From Flavobacteriaceae bacterium UBA3611 (GTDB lineage Bacteria > Bacteroidota > Bacteroidia > Flavobacteriales > Flavobacteriaceae), in the NCBI GenBank assembly GCA_002375495.1, contig DFLU01000002.1:35582-99581 (forward strand): a stretch of 64,000 bases of DNA, written 5' to 3'. Made by a program: the position numbers and the translations under genes. Positions within the stretch are counted from its first letter, which is position 1. The number at the start of each line of letters is the position of its first letter. The notes under the pieces were generated by a model. It ran no database searches, was not told the DNA's origin, and saw only the letters and a program-made list of their open reading frames with translations. Below, piece by piece: positions 1 to 7,906 of this stretch.

Positions 1-800
1 AAAAAAATGTACTGTTGGTTGGCTTCGTCAATGGTAGCGCTCCCACTACCATTACCAAAAAAAGTGGTCCCATTGCCAATTTTAGTATACGTTGCACTTG
101 TAGGATTTATTTCAATTAAAAAATATTTATTGACGTTGGTATCATATAACAATCCGTACAGGTTACCTGATGCATTATCGAATGTAATATTTATAATATT
201 CTCACCTGTTGGAGGCGTAACCACGGGACTTGAAATAACGTTTCCGTTAGTTGCATTTATTCCAAAGAGAACAGAACTCGAAGCACTCGAAGTTGGGTCT
301 AAGAGATAATAAATTTTATTCGTTTCATCATACGTACTAATATCAAATGCGGAAAAGGCTGCGTTCGCACCAGATATTGGACTACCAATAGGTGTATAGG
401 CTCCCGTTGCCGCATTTATGGAAATAAGGCTTTTTTCATCATTTCCATTATCCCTTTCAATTCCATAAAGTATGCCCGTATTATTGTCAAACTCAAACTT
501 TGCAATATCTCCAATTAAAGGATTATTCACTACAGAACCTGTTATTGTATTTACTGAGTACAACCTATGATCTACGAGTGAACTAGGAAATATATAGGTT
601 CCTGTACTTTCATTAAAAGCTCTATCGTCTGGAAATACAAATGTTATTCCTGGCAGTGTGGAAGTTAAAATGGTATGGTTTCCGTTAGTTCTATCTAATT
701 CTACTAAATATTCCCCTTGCGCAAATAGACTACAATTTGAAATTATTAGACCAATGACAACTATGCGGATTATAACTCCTAGACGTAACGAAAACTTCAT
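1..800 (-). CDS. Secreted propeller-like repeat protein, 3' end outside window
   Basis: The reading frame is open from the ATG at 798-800 down to the window edge, so the C-terminus is missing and at least 266 codons are present. It starts with a signal peptide (about residues 1-27, ending in a SLFAQG-type cleavage site). The mature part has a recurring pattern of about 50-60 residues: Asn/Gly-rich turn, a (I/L)YGL/YYLLD-type strand, then an (I/N)xxTG turn followed by a short strand. This suggests a beta-propeller or similar repeat fold exported to the envelope or surface. A C-terminal T9SS sorting domain is common in such proteins but lies outside the window, so secretion by T9SS cannot be judged. 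No enzyme motif seen. Family not identified. Confidence 0.7.
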   Translation of the reverse strand, partial: MKFSLRLGVIIRIVVIGLIISNCSLFAQGEYLVELDRTNGNHTILTSTLPGITFVFPDDRAFNESTGTYIFPSSLVDHRLYSVNTITGSVVNNPLIGDIAKFEFDNNTGILYGIERDNGNDEKSLISINAATGAYTPIGSPISGANAAFSAFDISTYDETNKIYYLLDPTSSASSSVLFGINATNGNVISSPVVTPPTGENIINITFDNASGNLYGLLYDTNVNKYFLIEINPTSATYTKIGNGTTFFGNGSGSATIDEANQQYIF

Positions 801-888
801 ACTAATAGAATTTAAAATGGTTAGAATACATAAATACAAATAATATTACGAACTCAAAAAAAGGAAAGAGCAAGAAAGAGTTTTTTCA

Positions 889-2124
889 TCATTCAAACCG
901 AATGGCCTTCACCGGAGAAATCTTGGCGATGATGTAACTCGGCACCAACAGCATAAGCAAACACAACACAAACGTACCGGCATTGAGCGCCAAAATATAG
1001 CCAAAGTCTAAAAAGACAGGTGCTTCGGTTACATAATAGGTGTCGGGATCTAGCGGGAACAGTTTAAAATACTTTTGCGTGAGCAATAATCCTAAACCGA
1101 TAACATTTCCCCAGAACAGACCTACCAAAATCAAATACATGGCATTGTAGAGAAACACTTTACGCACACTCCAGTCGCTGCTGCCCAGAGCCTTTAAAAT
1201 CCCAATCATTTGGGTACGTTCTAAAATCAGCACCAACAGCGCCGTGATCATATTAATTCCTGCTACCAAAATCATGATACCAATAATTAGCGCCACGTTA
1301 AAATCGAATAAATCCAGCCACTCGAATATAGAACCGTATTTCTGCCGTATGGTGACGGCGTCGAGCTTACTACCAATTTCTTTGTAGACGCGCGCTCCCA
1401 CTTGATCGATATTATCAAAATCGCTCACAAACACTTCAAACGCCCCAATTTGGTCGTCTTCCCATCTATTGAGCCGCTGCAAATGCCGAATATCTGAAAT
1501 AAGGTATTGCTCATCGAACTGCTGGAAGCCACTGTTATAAATCCCAACGATTACGAATCCGCGGGGTCGCGCCTTCTGGGTTTCTCCTTGTTGCAAGAAA
1601 AAGGTAACTACTTTGTCATTCAGTTTTAGATCTAACCGATTGGCAAGGTATTCTGAAATCAATATCTCATCATTCAGGTCGCCCGAGTAATCTGGCAGTC
1701 TCCCTTCGCGCAAAAATTCTTCAAAATAACTCCAATTGTAATCGGTGCCCACACCTTTTACCACTACGCCTTCAAAAGTGGCGGCGGTTCTAATCACAGC
1801 GCCTTTTGAAGCCGTAATCTGAATGTGCTCAATACCTTCCACCGAATTGAATTTCGGATAAAACGCTTGTTTTTTACTAATAGGAATTTGGGAGTCGTTA
1901 CTCTGGTTGGTATCGTAGTTAGTGATTAGGATATCACCGTTAAAGGCAGAAACTTTTTCATGAATTTTTTTCTGGAAACCCAGTGTGGTGGCGATGCTCA
2001 CCAACATCATGATAATACCGAGCGCAATTGCCGTGATGGCAATTTTTATTATTGGCGCCGAAATACTACTTTTATAATCCTTGGCAGCAATGATGCGCCT
2101 GGCGATGAAAAATTCGAAATTCAC
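889..2124 (-). CDS. FtsX/LolE-family ABC transporter permease
   Basis: A 411-residue inner-membrane permease of the FtsX/LolC-LolE/MacB superfamily. An N-terminal membrane segment (IAITAIALGIIMMLVSIAT region) is followed by a large periplasmic domain and three C-terminal membrane segments around a LERTQMIGILKALGSS coupling helix, the usual FtsX signature. The family works with an ABC ATPase to move lipoproteins or other envelope substrates; no ATPase is adjacent, as is usual for this gene in flavobacteria. I place the start at the GTG at 2122-2124 because homologues begin (M/V)NFEFFIA. The frame stays open to 2631, but the extra part is antisense to namZ and looks non-coding. An in-frame ATG at 2163 is the alternative start. 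Confidence 0.82.
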   Translation of the reverse strand: MNFEFFIARRIIAAKDYKSSISAPIIKIAITAIALGIIMMLVSIATTLGFQKKIHEKVSAFNGDILITNYDTNQSNDSQIPISKKQAFYPKFNSVEGIEHIQITASKGAVIRTAATFEGVVVKGVGTDYNWSYFEEFLREGRLPDYSGDLNDEILISEYLANRLDLKLNDKVVTFFLQQGETQKARPRGFVIVGIYNSGFQQFDEQYLISDIRHLQRLNRWEDDQIGAFEVFVSDFDNIDQVGARVYKEIGSKLDAVTIRQKYGSIFEWLDLFDFNVALIIGIMILVAGINMITALLVLILERTQMIGILKALGSSDWSVRKVFLYNAMYLILVGLFWGNVIGLGLLLTQKYFKLFPLDPDTYYVTEAPVFLDFGYILALNAGTFVLCLLMLLVPSYIIAKISPVKAIRFE

Positions 2125-2134
2125 AAACTGAGCT

Positions 2135-3502
2135 ATGCGGTTATTGTTCCTCAAAAATACCATATTAATCTTGTTCAGCATCTTTTTTTCCTGCGGAAGT
2201 ACCGTGAAAGAAACTAGCGAAGGTGACACAGGCACTCTAAACGATCTTATTGAAACCGGAAAAGCGGTTACCAAAGATGCCAATAGAGATAAAAAAGCCG
2301 AAGAAACCGAAACAACAACCACCATGGAAGTAGGTGAAGTTACTGAGCTTAACAACGACCGTGATATTGTAACAGGTGCCAATCGGTTTAACCAATACCT
2401 CCCGTTGCTGAAAGGTAAAAGTATTGGTATCGTGGCCAACCAAACCAGCATTGTAAGCGTTGAAAGCGAACCAAACACCATGGATGGTCGGCGTACGGCA
2501 ACGATTGAAAACATGCATCTCGTAGATTTTTTAGTCGGCAGACAACTAAACATCCAATCTGTATTTGCCCCAGAACACGGATTTAGAGGTACGGCAGATG
2601 CAGGTGAGATGGTAAAAGACGGCGTAGACACGGCTACCGGATTGCCTATTATTTCGCTCTATGGAAATAATAAAAAACCCAGTGTAGCCCAACTCAAAGG
2701 TATCGATATCATGGTATTCGACATACAAGATGTGGGCGCCCGTTTTTACACCTACATTTCAACGTTGCACTATGTTATGGAAGCCTGCGCAGAACAAGGT
2801 ATTCCACTGATTGTTTTAGACCGACCCAACCCAAACGGACATTATATAGACGGTCCGATTTTGGAATTAGAACATAAAAGTTTTGTGGGCATGCATCCAA
2901 TTCCAGTGGTGCATGGTATGACCATAGGTGAGTATGCACAAATGATAAATGGTGAAAAATGGTTGGCAAATGCAGCGCAATGCGACCTGACCGTGATTGA
3001 ACTAAAAGGCTATACCCACGACAGTACGTACTCCTTACCCGTAAAGCCATCGCCCAACCTTCCGAATGACGTGGCGATTACTTTATACCCTAGTCTTTGT
3101 TTTTTTGAAGGCACTTTTATTAGTGCAGGAAGGGGTACCGATATGCAGTTCCAAGTCTTTGGGGCACCCTCACTACCGGAACGCTTTTATGACTTCGAAT
3201 TTACACCCCAAGCCAACGAAGGTGCAAAGTATCCTAAATTTAAAGGCGAATTGTGCCATGGAAAAGATCTTCAGAACTATCCCAGAATGGACCAACTCAA
3301 TTTAGAATGGCTTATAGAAGCATACGTTGCCAACGATCGTAAAATAGATTTTTTTAACGATTTCTTTACCAAATTAGCTGGTACCAAAAAATTACAAGAG
3401 CAAATTGAACAAGGCTTTACCTATCGTGAAATTAGGAAGACCTGGCAGGCTGGTTTAAAAGATTACAACAGGATGCGACAGCCGTATTTATTGTATGAGT
3501 AA
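2135..3502 (+). CDS. namZ: Exo-beta-N-acetylmuramidase NamZ (DUF1343) lipoprotein
   Basis: A 455-residue lipoprotein: the signal sequence ends in a lipobox with Cys20 (FFSC). After an acidic linker, the DUF1343/NamZ domain runs from about residue 80 to the end. It contains SIGIVANQTSIV, FAPEHGFRGTADAGE, DIQDVGARFYTYISTL, VLDRPNPNG, KPSPNLPN and SAGRGTDMQF. NamZ enzymes release terminal MurNAc from peptidoglycan fragments, so a role in cell-wall recycling at the periplasmic or outer-membrane face is likely. The catalytic Glu is probably in FAPEHG, a conserved stretch. The gene is divergent from the permease, with only 10 bases between start codons. No obvious -7 element was found upstream; any promoter must lie within the permease gene. 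Confidence 0.9.
   Translation: MRLLFLKNTILILFSIFFSCGSTVKETSEGDTGTLNDLIETGKAVTKDANRDKKAEETETTTTMEVGEVTELNNDRDIVTGANRFNQYLPLLKGKSIGIVANQTSIVSVESEPNTMDGRRTATIENMHLVDFLVGRQLNIQSVFAPEHGFRGTADAGEMVKDGVDTATGLPIISLYGNNKKPSVAQLKGIDIMVFDIQDVGARFYTYISTLHYVMEACAEQGIPLIVLDRPNPNGHYIDGPILELEHKSFVGMHPIPVVHGMTIGEYAQMINGEKWLANAAQCDLTVIELKGYTHDSTYSLPVKPSPNLPNDVAITLYPSLCFFEGTFISAGRGTDMQFQVFGAPSLPERFYDFEFTPQANEGAKYPKFKGELCHGKDLQNYPRMDQLNLEWLIEAYVANDRKIDFFNDFFTKLAGTKKLQEQIEQGFTYREIRKTWQAGLKDYNRMRQPYLLYE
2152..2159 (-). promoter_or_regulatory. Candidate -7 element for the FtsX-like permease
   Basis: On the minus strand this reads TATTTTTG, matching the Bacteroidota -7 consensus TAnnTTTG. It lies about 28 bases upstream of the GTG start at 2124 and inside the first codons of namZ. 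It would make the upstream ATG at 2163 untranscribed, which supports the GTG start. No clear TTG -33 element is seen at the expected distance. Confidence 0.4.
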
Positions 3503-3510
3503 GCGAAGGC

Positions 3511-3574
3511 TGGATGCTGCACTTCGACTCTCCGCCTTGTCGTCGAGACAGGCACTCAGTGTGACAGCTGCTGG
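3511..3574 (+). repeat. Diverged copy of the CTTCGACT...CTCAGTGTGACA intergenic repeat
   Basis: Contains GGATGCTGCACTTCGACTC, then a 26-base insertion with its own near-palindrome (GCCTTGTC...GACAGGC), then CTCAGTGTGACAG and CTGCTGG. The flanks match the tandem repeats at 23475-23810; only the central arm differs. It follows namZ in a 291-base intergenic stretch (3503-3793) where nothing else coding is seen. A run of eight or more A near 3770 precedes the ykgJ-like stop. Confidence 0.7.
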
Positions 3575-3793
3575 AAAATGGAAGATATAGAATGAATAAA
3601 ATTATTCGCTTCTTGGTCTTTGGTCGTTAGTCTTCAGTTCTTATTTTTTTGAAATATCATTTGGTTGAATACTGAGTTTTAATTCCATATTCCATACTCG
3701 ATGTTCTGAAACCTTTTATTGGCGTTGGTGCTTGCCTTGCGCCGAACGAAGCTCAGACAGGTTAGAAGTGAAAAAAAAAATCCGATTGGCAAG

Positions 3794-4288
3794 TTACAAT
3801 TTGATGCGTTTTTTCATGTCTTCCACAATATTGAAAGCCGCTGGGCAAATGGCCACATTTTTTAAGGTGAGGTGTGATATTTGCTGAAATTTCTTCCGGT
3901 CGGTGTGAGGAAACTCACGACAGGCTTTTGGCCGTACGTCATAAATACTACAATAATTATCGGCTCCCAAAAAAGTGCAAGGCACGCTCTGGAGCACGTA
4001 ATCATTATCTTCATCAACTCGCAAATAGGTTTCAATAAAAACTTGCGGTTTCATTCGGAAGTGCTTCGCGATACGCGCTACATCTTTATCTGTAAACAAT
4101 GGCCCCGTAGTTTTGCAGCAATTGGCACAAGTCAAACAGTCGGTTTTTTCAAACTCGGCATCGTGCAAATCTTGCATGACAAGATCTAAGTTTTTTGGCG
4201 GCTTTTTTTTCAGTTTGGCAAAAAACTTCTTGTTCTCGTTATGCGTATCTTTGGCTTTTTGTGGGAGCTGCCGCAGGGTTTCTTCCAT
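3794..4288 (-). CDS. YkgJ-family CxxCxxCC cysteine-cluster protein
   Basis: A 164-residue cytoplasmic protein of the YkgJ/UPF0153 family. The characteristic metal-binding cluster CLTCANCC is at about residues 56-63, with further Cys at DNYCSIYDVRPKACREFPH and near the C-terminus (ICPAAF). The family is predicted to bind Zn or an Fe-S cluster; its biochemical role is not established. An N-terminal Lys-rich helix is present. It is divergent from a methyltransferase with 31 bases between starts, a pairing that suggests a shared control region. Confidence 0.85.
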   Translation of the reverse strand: MEETLRQLPQKAKDTHNENKKFFAKLKKKPPKNLDLVMQDLHDAEFEKTDCLTCANCCKTTGPLFTDKDVARIAKHFRMKPQVFIETYLRVDEDNDYVLQSVPCTFLGADNYCSIYDVRPKACREFPHTDRKKFQQISHLTLKNVAICPAAFNIVEDMKKRIKL

Positions 4289-4319
4289 GCTTCAAATGTA
4301 CAAATTGTCTACCCATCAC

Positions 4320-5030
4320 ATGAAAGATATCTTCGGAAAAGCACTACTAGATTACCATGCAGGAAACTACACAGAAGACATTATCACCGCAACCAACATA
4401 AGCGATGATGACGAATTACCACTTCCGTATCTATTCCGAAGTTATGCCGAAATGCCCGAATTGGAACAAAAAGCACTGCAATTATGTAAAGGACGAGTGC
4501 TCGATGTAGGCTGTGGAGCGGGTAGCCATGCCTTGTGGTTACAAGACCAAGGGCTTGAGGTAACTGCCGTCGATGTTTCAGAAGGAGCTGTTGAAGTATG
4601 CGAAGCCCGAGGTGTAAAAAACACACGCCGAAGCAATATCTTGGATATTTCCGAAGAGAAATTTGATACTATTCTGCTACTGATGAATGGTACTGGAATA
4701 TTTGGAACATTAGACCAAGTTCCGCATTTTCTTCAACATTTAAAACATATTCTAAACACCAACGGCCAAGTATTAATCGATTCTAGCGATTTGCAATATA
4801 TGTACGATCGCAATCCAGACGGAAGTATCTGGGTGCCTGCCAACCGCTATTATGGCGAGCTAGAATTTACTATGTCGTACAAGGGCGAAACCACCGAGGC
4901 GTTTCCGTGGTTGTACGTAGACCAACAACGTTTCCAATCTCTTGCTACGGAGCATGGCTTTACATTTGATGTCATGGCCGAGGGTGAAAATTTCGACTAT
5001 CTCGCAAAACTTACTCCAACAGTACCATAA
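4320..5030 (+). CDS. Class I SAM-dependent methyltransferase
   Basis: A 236-residue Rossmann methyltransferase. Motif I is VLDVGCGAGSH at about residues 60-70, followed by an acidic residue at the end of beta2 (VTAVDVSEGAVEVC) and a central ILLLMNGTG strand. The substrate is unknown. The start at 4320 gives the MKDIFGKALLDYH opening and lies just outside the divergent ykgJ-like gene. A longer in-frame start at 4113 would run antisense through that gene and is rejected. Confidence 0.85.
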   Translation: MKDIFGKALLDYHAGNYTEDIITATNISDDDELPLPYLFRSYAEMPELEQKALQLCKGRVLDVGCGAGSHALWLQDQGLEVTAVDVSEGAVEVCEARGVKNTRRSNILDISEEKFDTILLLMNGTGIFGTLDQVPHFLQHLKHILNTNGQVLIDSSDLQYMYDRNPDGSIWVPANRYYGELEFTMSYKGETTEAFPWLYVDQQRFQSLATEHGFTFDVMAEGENFDYLAKLTPTVP

Positions 5031-5155
5031 CGATTGAAAGTTTTCACTAAAAACACCGACCACAAACGAAACCGAGAAAAAAAGCGTTAAAAAAAGGCGT
5101 GCTATTTTCATAATCCCATATTTACAGTATGTTTGCTAAAATTCTGCCCACTTAC

Positions 5156-5917
5156 ATGAAGACTTCGTTATATAAATTTCTCCTACTAGTTGCCGTATTA
5201 CTCACCCTTCACGCCTGTAAAAAAGACGACGATAATGCCGTTGCAGATGATCGTGCTGAAAATTTATTGGGTTTGGGAGAATCTGCTGAAGACATTCTTT
5301 CTGACGATATTTATAGAACCCTTGTAGTTGAACTTGTGTATAGCACCGGATTTAGACCTGAACAACAAACCATCGATAATTTCAGAACGTTTTTAAATCA
5401 ACGGGTGAACAAACCTGGAGGTATTCAATTTATTGAAACCGTAATTCCTGCACCAGAGGGAGCCCCCTATACCACGCAAGAAATTCGCGAAATTGAGGGC
5501 GCTAACCGTACCCGCTATACCAATGAAGATGAAATTGCTGTGTACGTATTTTTTGCCAATGGAAACGCATCTGGAGATACTGCTTCTACCGTGACTTTAG
5601 GAACGGCATACCGAAATACTTCGATCGTAATTTACCAAGAGACCTTACAAAGCCTGGATGTAGACCGCTTTTTAGTAGAAGCCACTACCCTGCGCCACGA
5701 ATTTGGTCATTTATTAGGGCTTGTAAATATTGTAAACGACGATATTCACCCTACAGACCACGAAGATCCAGACAACAACAAGCACTGCGTGGTGGAAGAT
5801 TGCCTGATGTTTTTTGCAAGTACAATCCCAAGTACCATACCCAATCCAACCGATGAAGATATTCCGAAACTAGACCCACTTTGCCTAGAAGACCTTCGAG
5901 CTAAAGGAGGGAAGTAG
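5156..5917 (+). CDS. Lipoprotein zinc metalloprotease, metzincin-like
   Basis: A 253-residue lipoprotein (LHAC lipobox, Cys21) followed by an acidic spacer. The catalytic site HEFGH is at about residues 181-185 and continues GLVNIVNDDIHPTDHED, so a third metal ligand is probably the downstream His. A later CLMFF segment may supply the Met-turn of metzincins. Overall it resembles the membrane-associated metalloproteases seen in many flavobacteria, probably anchored in the outer membrane. The ATG at 5156 places the signal peptide correctly; an in-frame ATG at 5129 adds only nine residues. Substrate unknown. Confidence 0.75.
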   Translation: MKTSLYKFLLLVAVLLTLHACKKDDDNAVADDRAENLLGLGESAEDILSDDIYRTLVVELVYSTGFRPEQQTIDNFRTFLNQRVNKPGGIQFIETVIPAPEGAPYTTQEIREIEGANRTRYTNEDEIAVYVFFANGNASGDTASTVTLGTAYRNTSIVIYQETLQSLDVDRFLVEATTLRHEFGHLLGLVNIVNDDIHPTDHEDPDNNKHCVVEDCLMFFASTIPSTIPNPTDEDIPKLDPLCLEDLRAKGGK

Positions 5918-5941
5918 CTGGTAGCTGCAAAATCAAGAAAA

Positions 5942-7579
5942 CTACTCTTTGCTAAATACTTTTTCGCCGTTTATAAATGTAGCGAGCACCTTCGTTTTTG
6001 GGATGCTATCTGCTGGAATGGTCATAATATCTCTGTCTAACACGGTAAAATCTGCCGATTTACCCGTTGCGATATTCCCTTTAGAAGCTTCTTCAAAATT
6101 TGAATAGGCTGCCCAAATCGTCATTCCTTTTAGTGTTTCTTCTCTGCTAAGTGCGTCTTCCATTCTAAAGCCCCCTTCGGGGAACTGACTTAAATCTTTA
6201 CGTGCCACCGCTGCATAAAAGGTGTGCATCGGATTCACCTTCTCAACTGGGAAATCGGTACCCAGCACAACAATACCAGCTTTATCTAACAAGGTTTTGT
6301 AGGCGTAAGCGCCCTTTATACGCTCCTTCCCTACCCTGTCTTCGGCCCAATACATATCGCTTGTGGCGTGCGTAGGCTGGATAGACGGAATGATATTTTT
6401 TGAAAACATATCAAAGTCGGTTGGGGTTACAATCTGGGCGTGCTCTACTTTCCAACGGGCATCGGGGTAACCTTCCAATGCATTTTTATAGGCCCGCAAC
6501 ACAGCCACGTTAGCAGAATCGCCAATGGCATGTGTGTTCATTTGGTAGCCTGCCCTTGCCAAACGGTCTGCTAGTTTCCCTAGGCTATCGGCTGGGGTAA
6601 TCATAGCGCCAAAATGGCCTGGTTGGTCGCTATACGCTTCCCTAAGTGCTGCACCCCTAGAACCTAAAGCACCGTCTGCATATACTTTTACAGACCGCAC
6701 GGTAAGTCGATCTGTAGAAATCACACCATTGTTTAAATAATAGTCGAGGTTTTTCTCACTATTACTCACCATGGCGTACACCTTAATTTTTAATTCCTTG
6801 GCTTGTTGCAAACTATCGATCAACTCAATGATATTTCTACTCAGTCCGGCGTCATTCACCGTGGTCAAGCCGTGTTCCAAACAAATCTGTTCAGCTTCTT
6901 TTAATGCTTGAATTGAAAATTCTTTAGAAGGTTTCGGGATAGACTGTCGTACCAATGCCATGGGACTATCTATTAAAATACCGGTAAGTTGCCCCAGACT
7001 ATCTAACTGTACTTCGCCACCTTCCATTTTGGTCTTGGGTGTAATACCAGCCAACTCAATGGCTTTCGAGTTAATTATCATAGCATGCCCATCTACTCGC
7101 GTAAGCGCCACTGGGGTGTCTGGAAATAGGGTGTCTAGTTCTTTTCTGGTTGGAAATTCTTTTACCTCCCAATCGTTTTGGTCCCAACCACGGCCTGTGA
7201 TATAGGCAACATTTTTTTCGCTTTGAAACGCTTGTACCCGTTCCAATACCTCATCATAACTGGTAGTCCCCATTAAATCTACTTGCTGTTTGGCCAATCC
7301 CAAATTATACAGGTGCGCGTGTGCGTCTATGAGTCCGGGGACAATGGTTGCCCCTTTGGCATCGTAGGTGTTTTTTAGGCTGTATTTTAATTCCAATTCA
7401 GGTTTTAAGCCTATTTCAAGGATTTTTCCATCTTTTACCACAAAAGCATTGGCGGTATCAAAAGTTTCATTCACCGTATAAATGGTGGCATTTTTTACGA
7501 GGAGATCTGCGGAAATTTTCTCGGGTGCACAAGACGTTAGTGCAAGTACTGCAATAAAGTAAAAGAAATAAGGTTTCAT
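5942..7579 (-). CDS. Amidohydrolase-family lipoprotein (YtcJ-like)
   Basis: A 545-residue protein with a lipoprotein signal (ALTSC, Cys17). The amidohydrolase_3 domain carries the metal-binding DAHAHL at residues 85-90, NTHAIGD and VEHAQIVTP further on, and a GTDFPV motif near the C-terminus. These are the metal ligands and the catalytic Asp expected for YtcJ-type enzymes. The family hydrolyses amides or ring amides with one or two metal ions; the substrate cannot be told. It probably acts in the periplasm. Gene stands alone, convergent with the metalloprotease. Confidence 0.88.
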   Translation of the reverse strand: MKPYFFYFIAVLALTSCAPEKISADLLVKNATIYTVNETFDTANAFVVKDGKILEIGLKPELELKYSLKNTYDAKGATIVPGLIDAHAHLYNLGLAKQQVDLMGTTSYDEVLERVQAFQSEKNVAYITGRGWDQNDWEVKEFPTRKELDTLFPDTPVALTRVDGHAMIINSKAIELAGITPKTKMEGGEVQLDSLGQLTGILIDSPMALVRQSIPKPSKEFSIQALKEAEQICLEHGLTTVNDAGLSRNIIELIDSLQQAKELKIKVYAMVSNSEKNLDYYLNNGVISTDRLTVRSVKVYADGALGSRGAALREAYSDQPGHFGAMITPADSLGKLADRLARAGYQMNTHAIGDSANVAVLRAYKNALEGYPDARWKVEHAQIVTPTDFDMFSKNIIPSIQPTHATSDMYWAEDRVGKERIKGAYAYKTLLDKAGIVVLGTDFPVEKVNPMHTFYAAVARKDLSQFPEGGFRMEDALSREETLKGMTIWAAYSNFEEASKGNIATGKSADFTVLDRDIMTIPADSIPKTKVLATFINGEKVFSKE

Positions 7580-7655
7580 CTGAAGTTGGTTTTCCGTAAA
7601 AATACCTTTTTTGAAGAATAAAACCGAAAAGAAAAATAGGATAAAGAAAAAGACA

Positions 7656-7871
7656 CTACAGCTTTTTCAACCTAACCGCTACTTTATAAATTCCAAATCC
7701 AAAGAAATACAAGCCTGTTTGCAGGCCGAAAAGCATGACCGTGAGCCAACTAAATTCGAATACTGTTTGCCAGATACTGTCATAAGGTTCATCGTTGTCT
7801 ATTAAAAAGCCCAAGCTAATTATTAGAACAGCTAGTCCCGCAAAGATGAGTATCATTTTTTTGTGTTGCAT
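7656..7871 (-). CDS. Small two-helix membrane protein
   Basis: A 71-residue protein (from the ATG at 7869-7871) with two strongly hydrophobic segments, MILIFAGLAVLIISLGFLI and WLTVMLFGLQTGLYFFGFG, joined by an acidic loop, and a basic C-terminal tail (VAVRLKKL). Family not recognised. An in-frame ATG at 7913 would add 14 residues and overlap the upstream beta-barrel gene by 7 bases; either start is possible. Same strand as that gene, so probably co-transcribed. Confidence 0.55.
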   Translation of the reverse strand: MQHKKMILIFAGLAVLIISLGFLIDNDEPYDSIWQTVFEFSWLTVMLFGLQTGLYFFGFGIYKVAVRLKKL

Positions 7872-7906
7872 ATCCCAAAGACACTTTAATTCGTCATAAG
7901 TTGCGC

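Noticed and set aside
7..309. Plus-strand frame at the window start
   Set aside because: The opposite strand has a continuous frame with a signal peptide across 1-800, so the plus frame is its shadow.
2125..2631. N-terminal extension of the FtsX-like permease by 169 codons
   Set aside because: It is antisense to namZ, has no family match and contains many Ser/Val runs typical of an accidental reading; homologues begin near the GTG at 2124.
3720..3770. A third copy of the structured repeat element
   Set aside because: It has GCTTGCC and CAGACAGG pieces but neither the GCGT/ACGC ends nor two hairpins; counted only as repeat-like debris.
4113..4319. Longer start of the methyltransferase gene
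   Set aside because: It runs antisense to the ykgJ-like gene and adds Cys/Phe-rich sequence without domain; the family begins at the chosen ATG.
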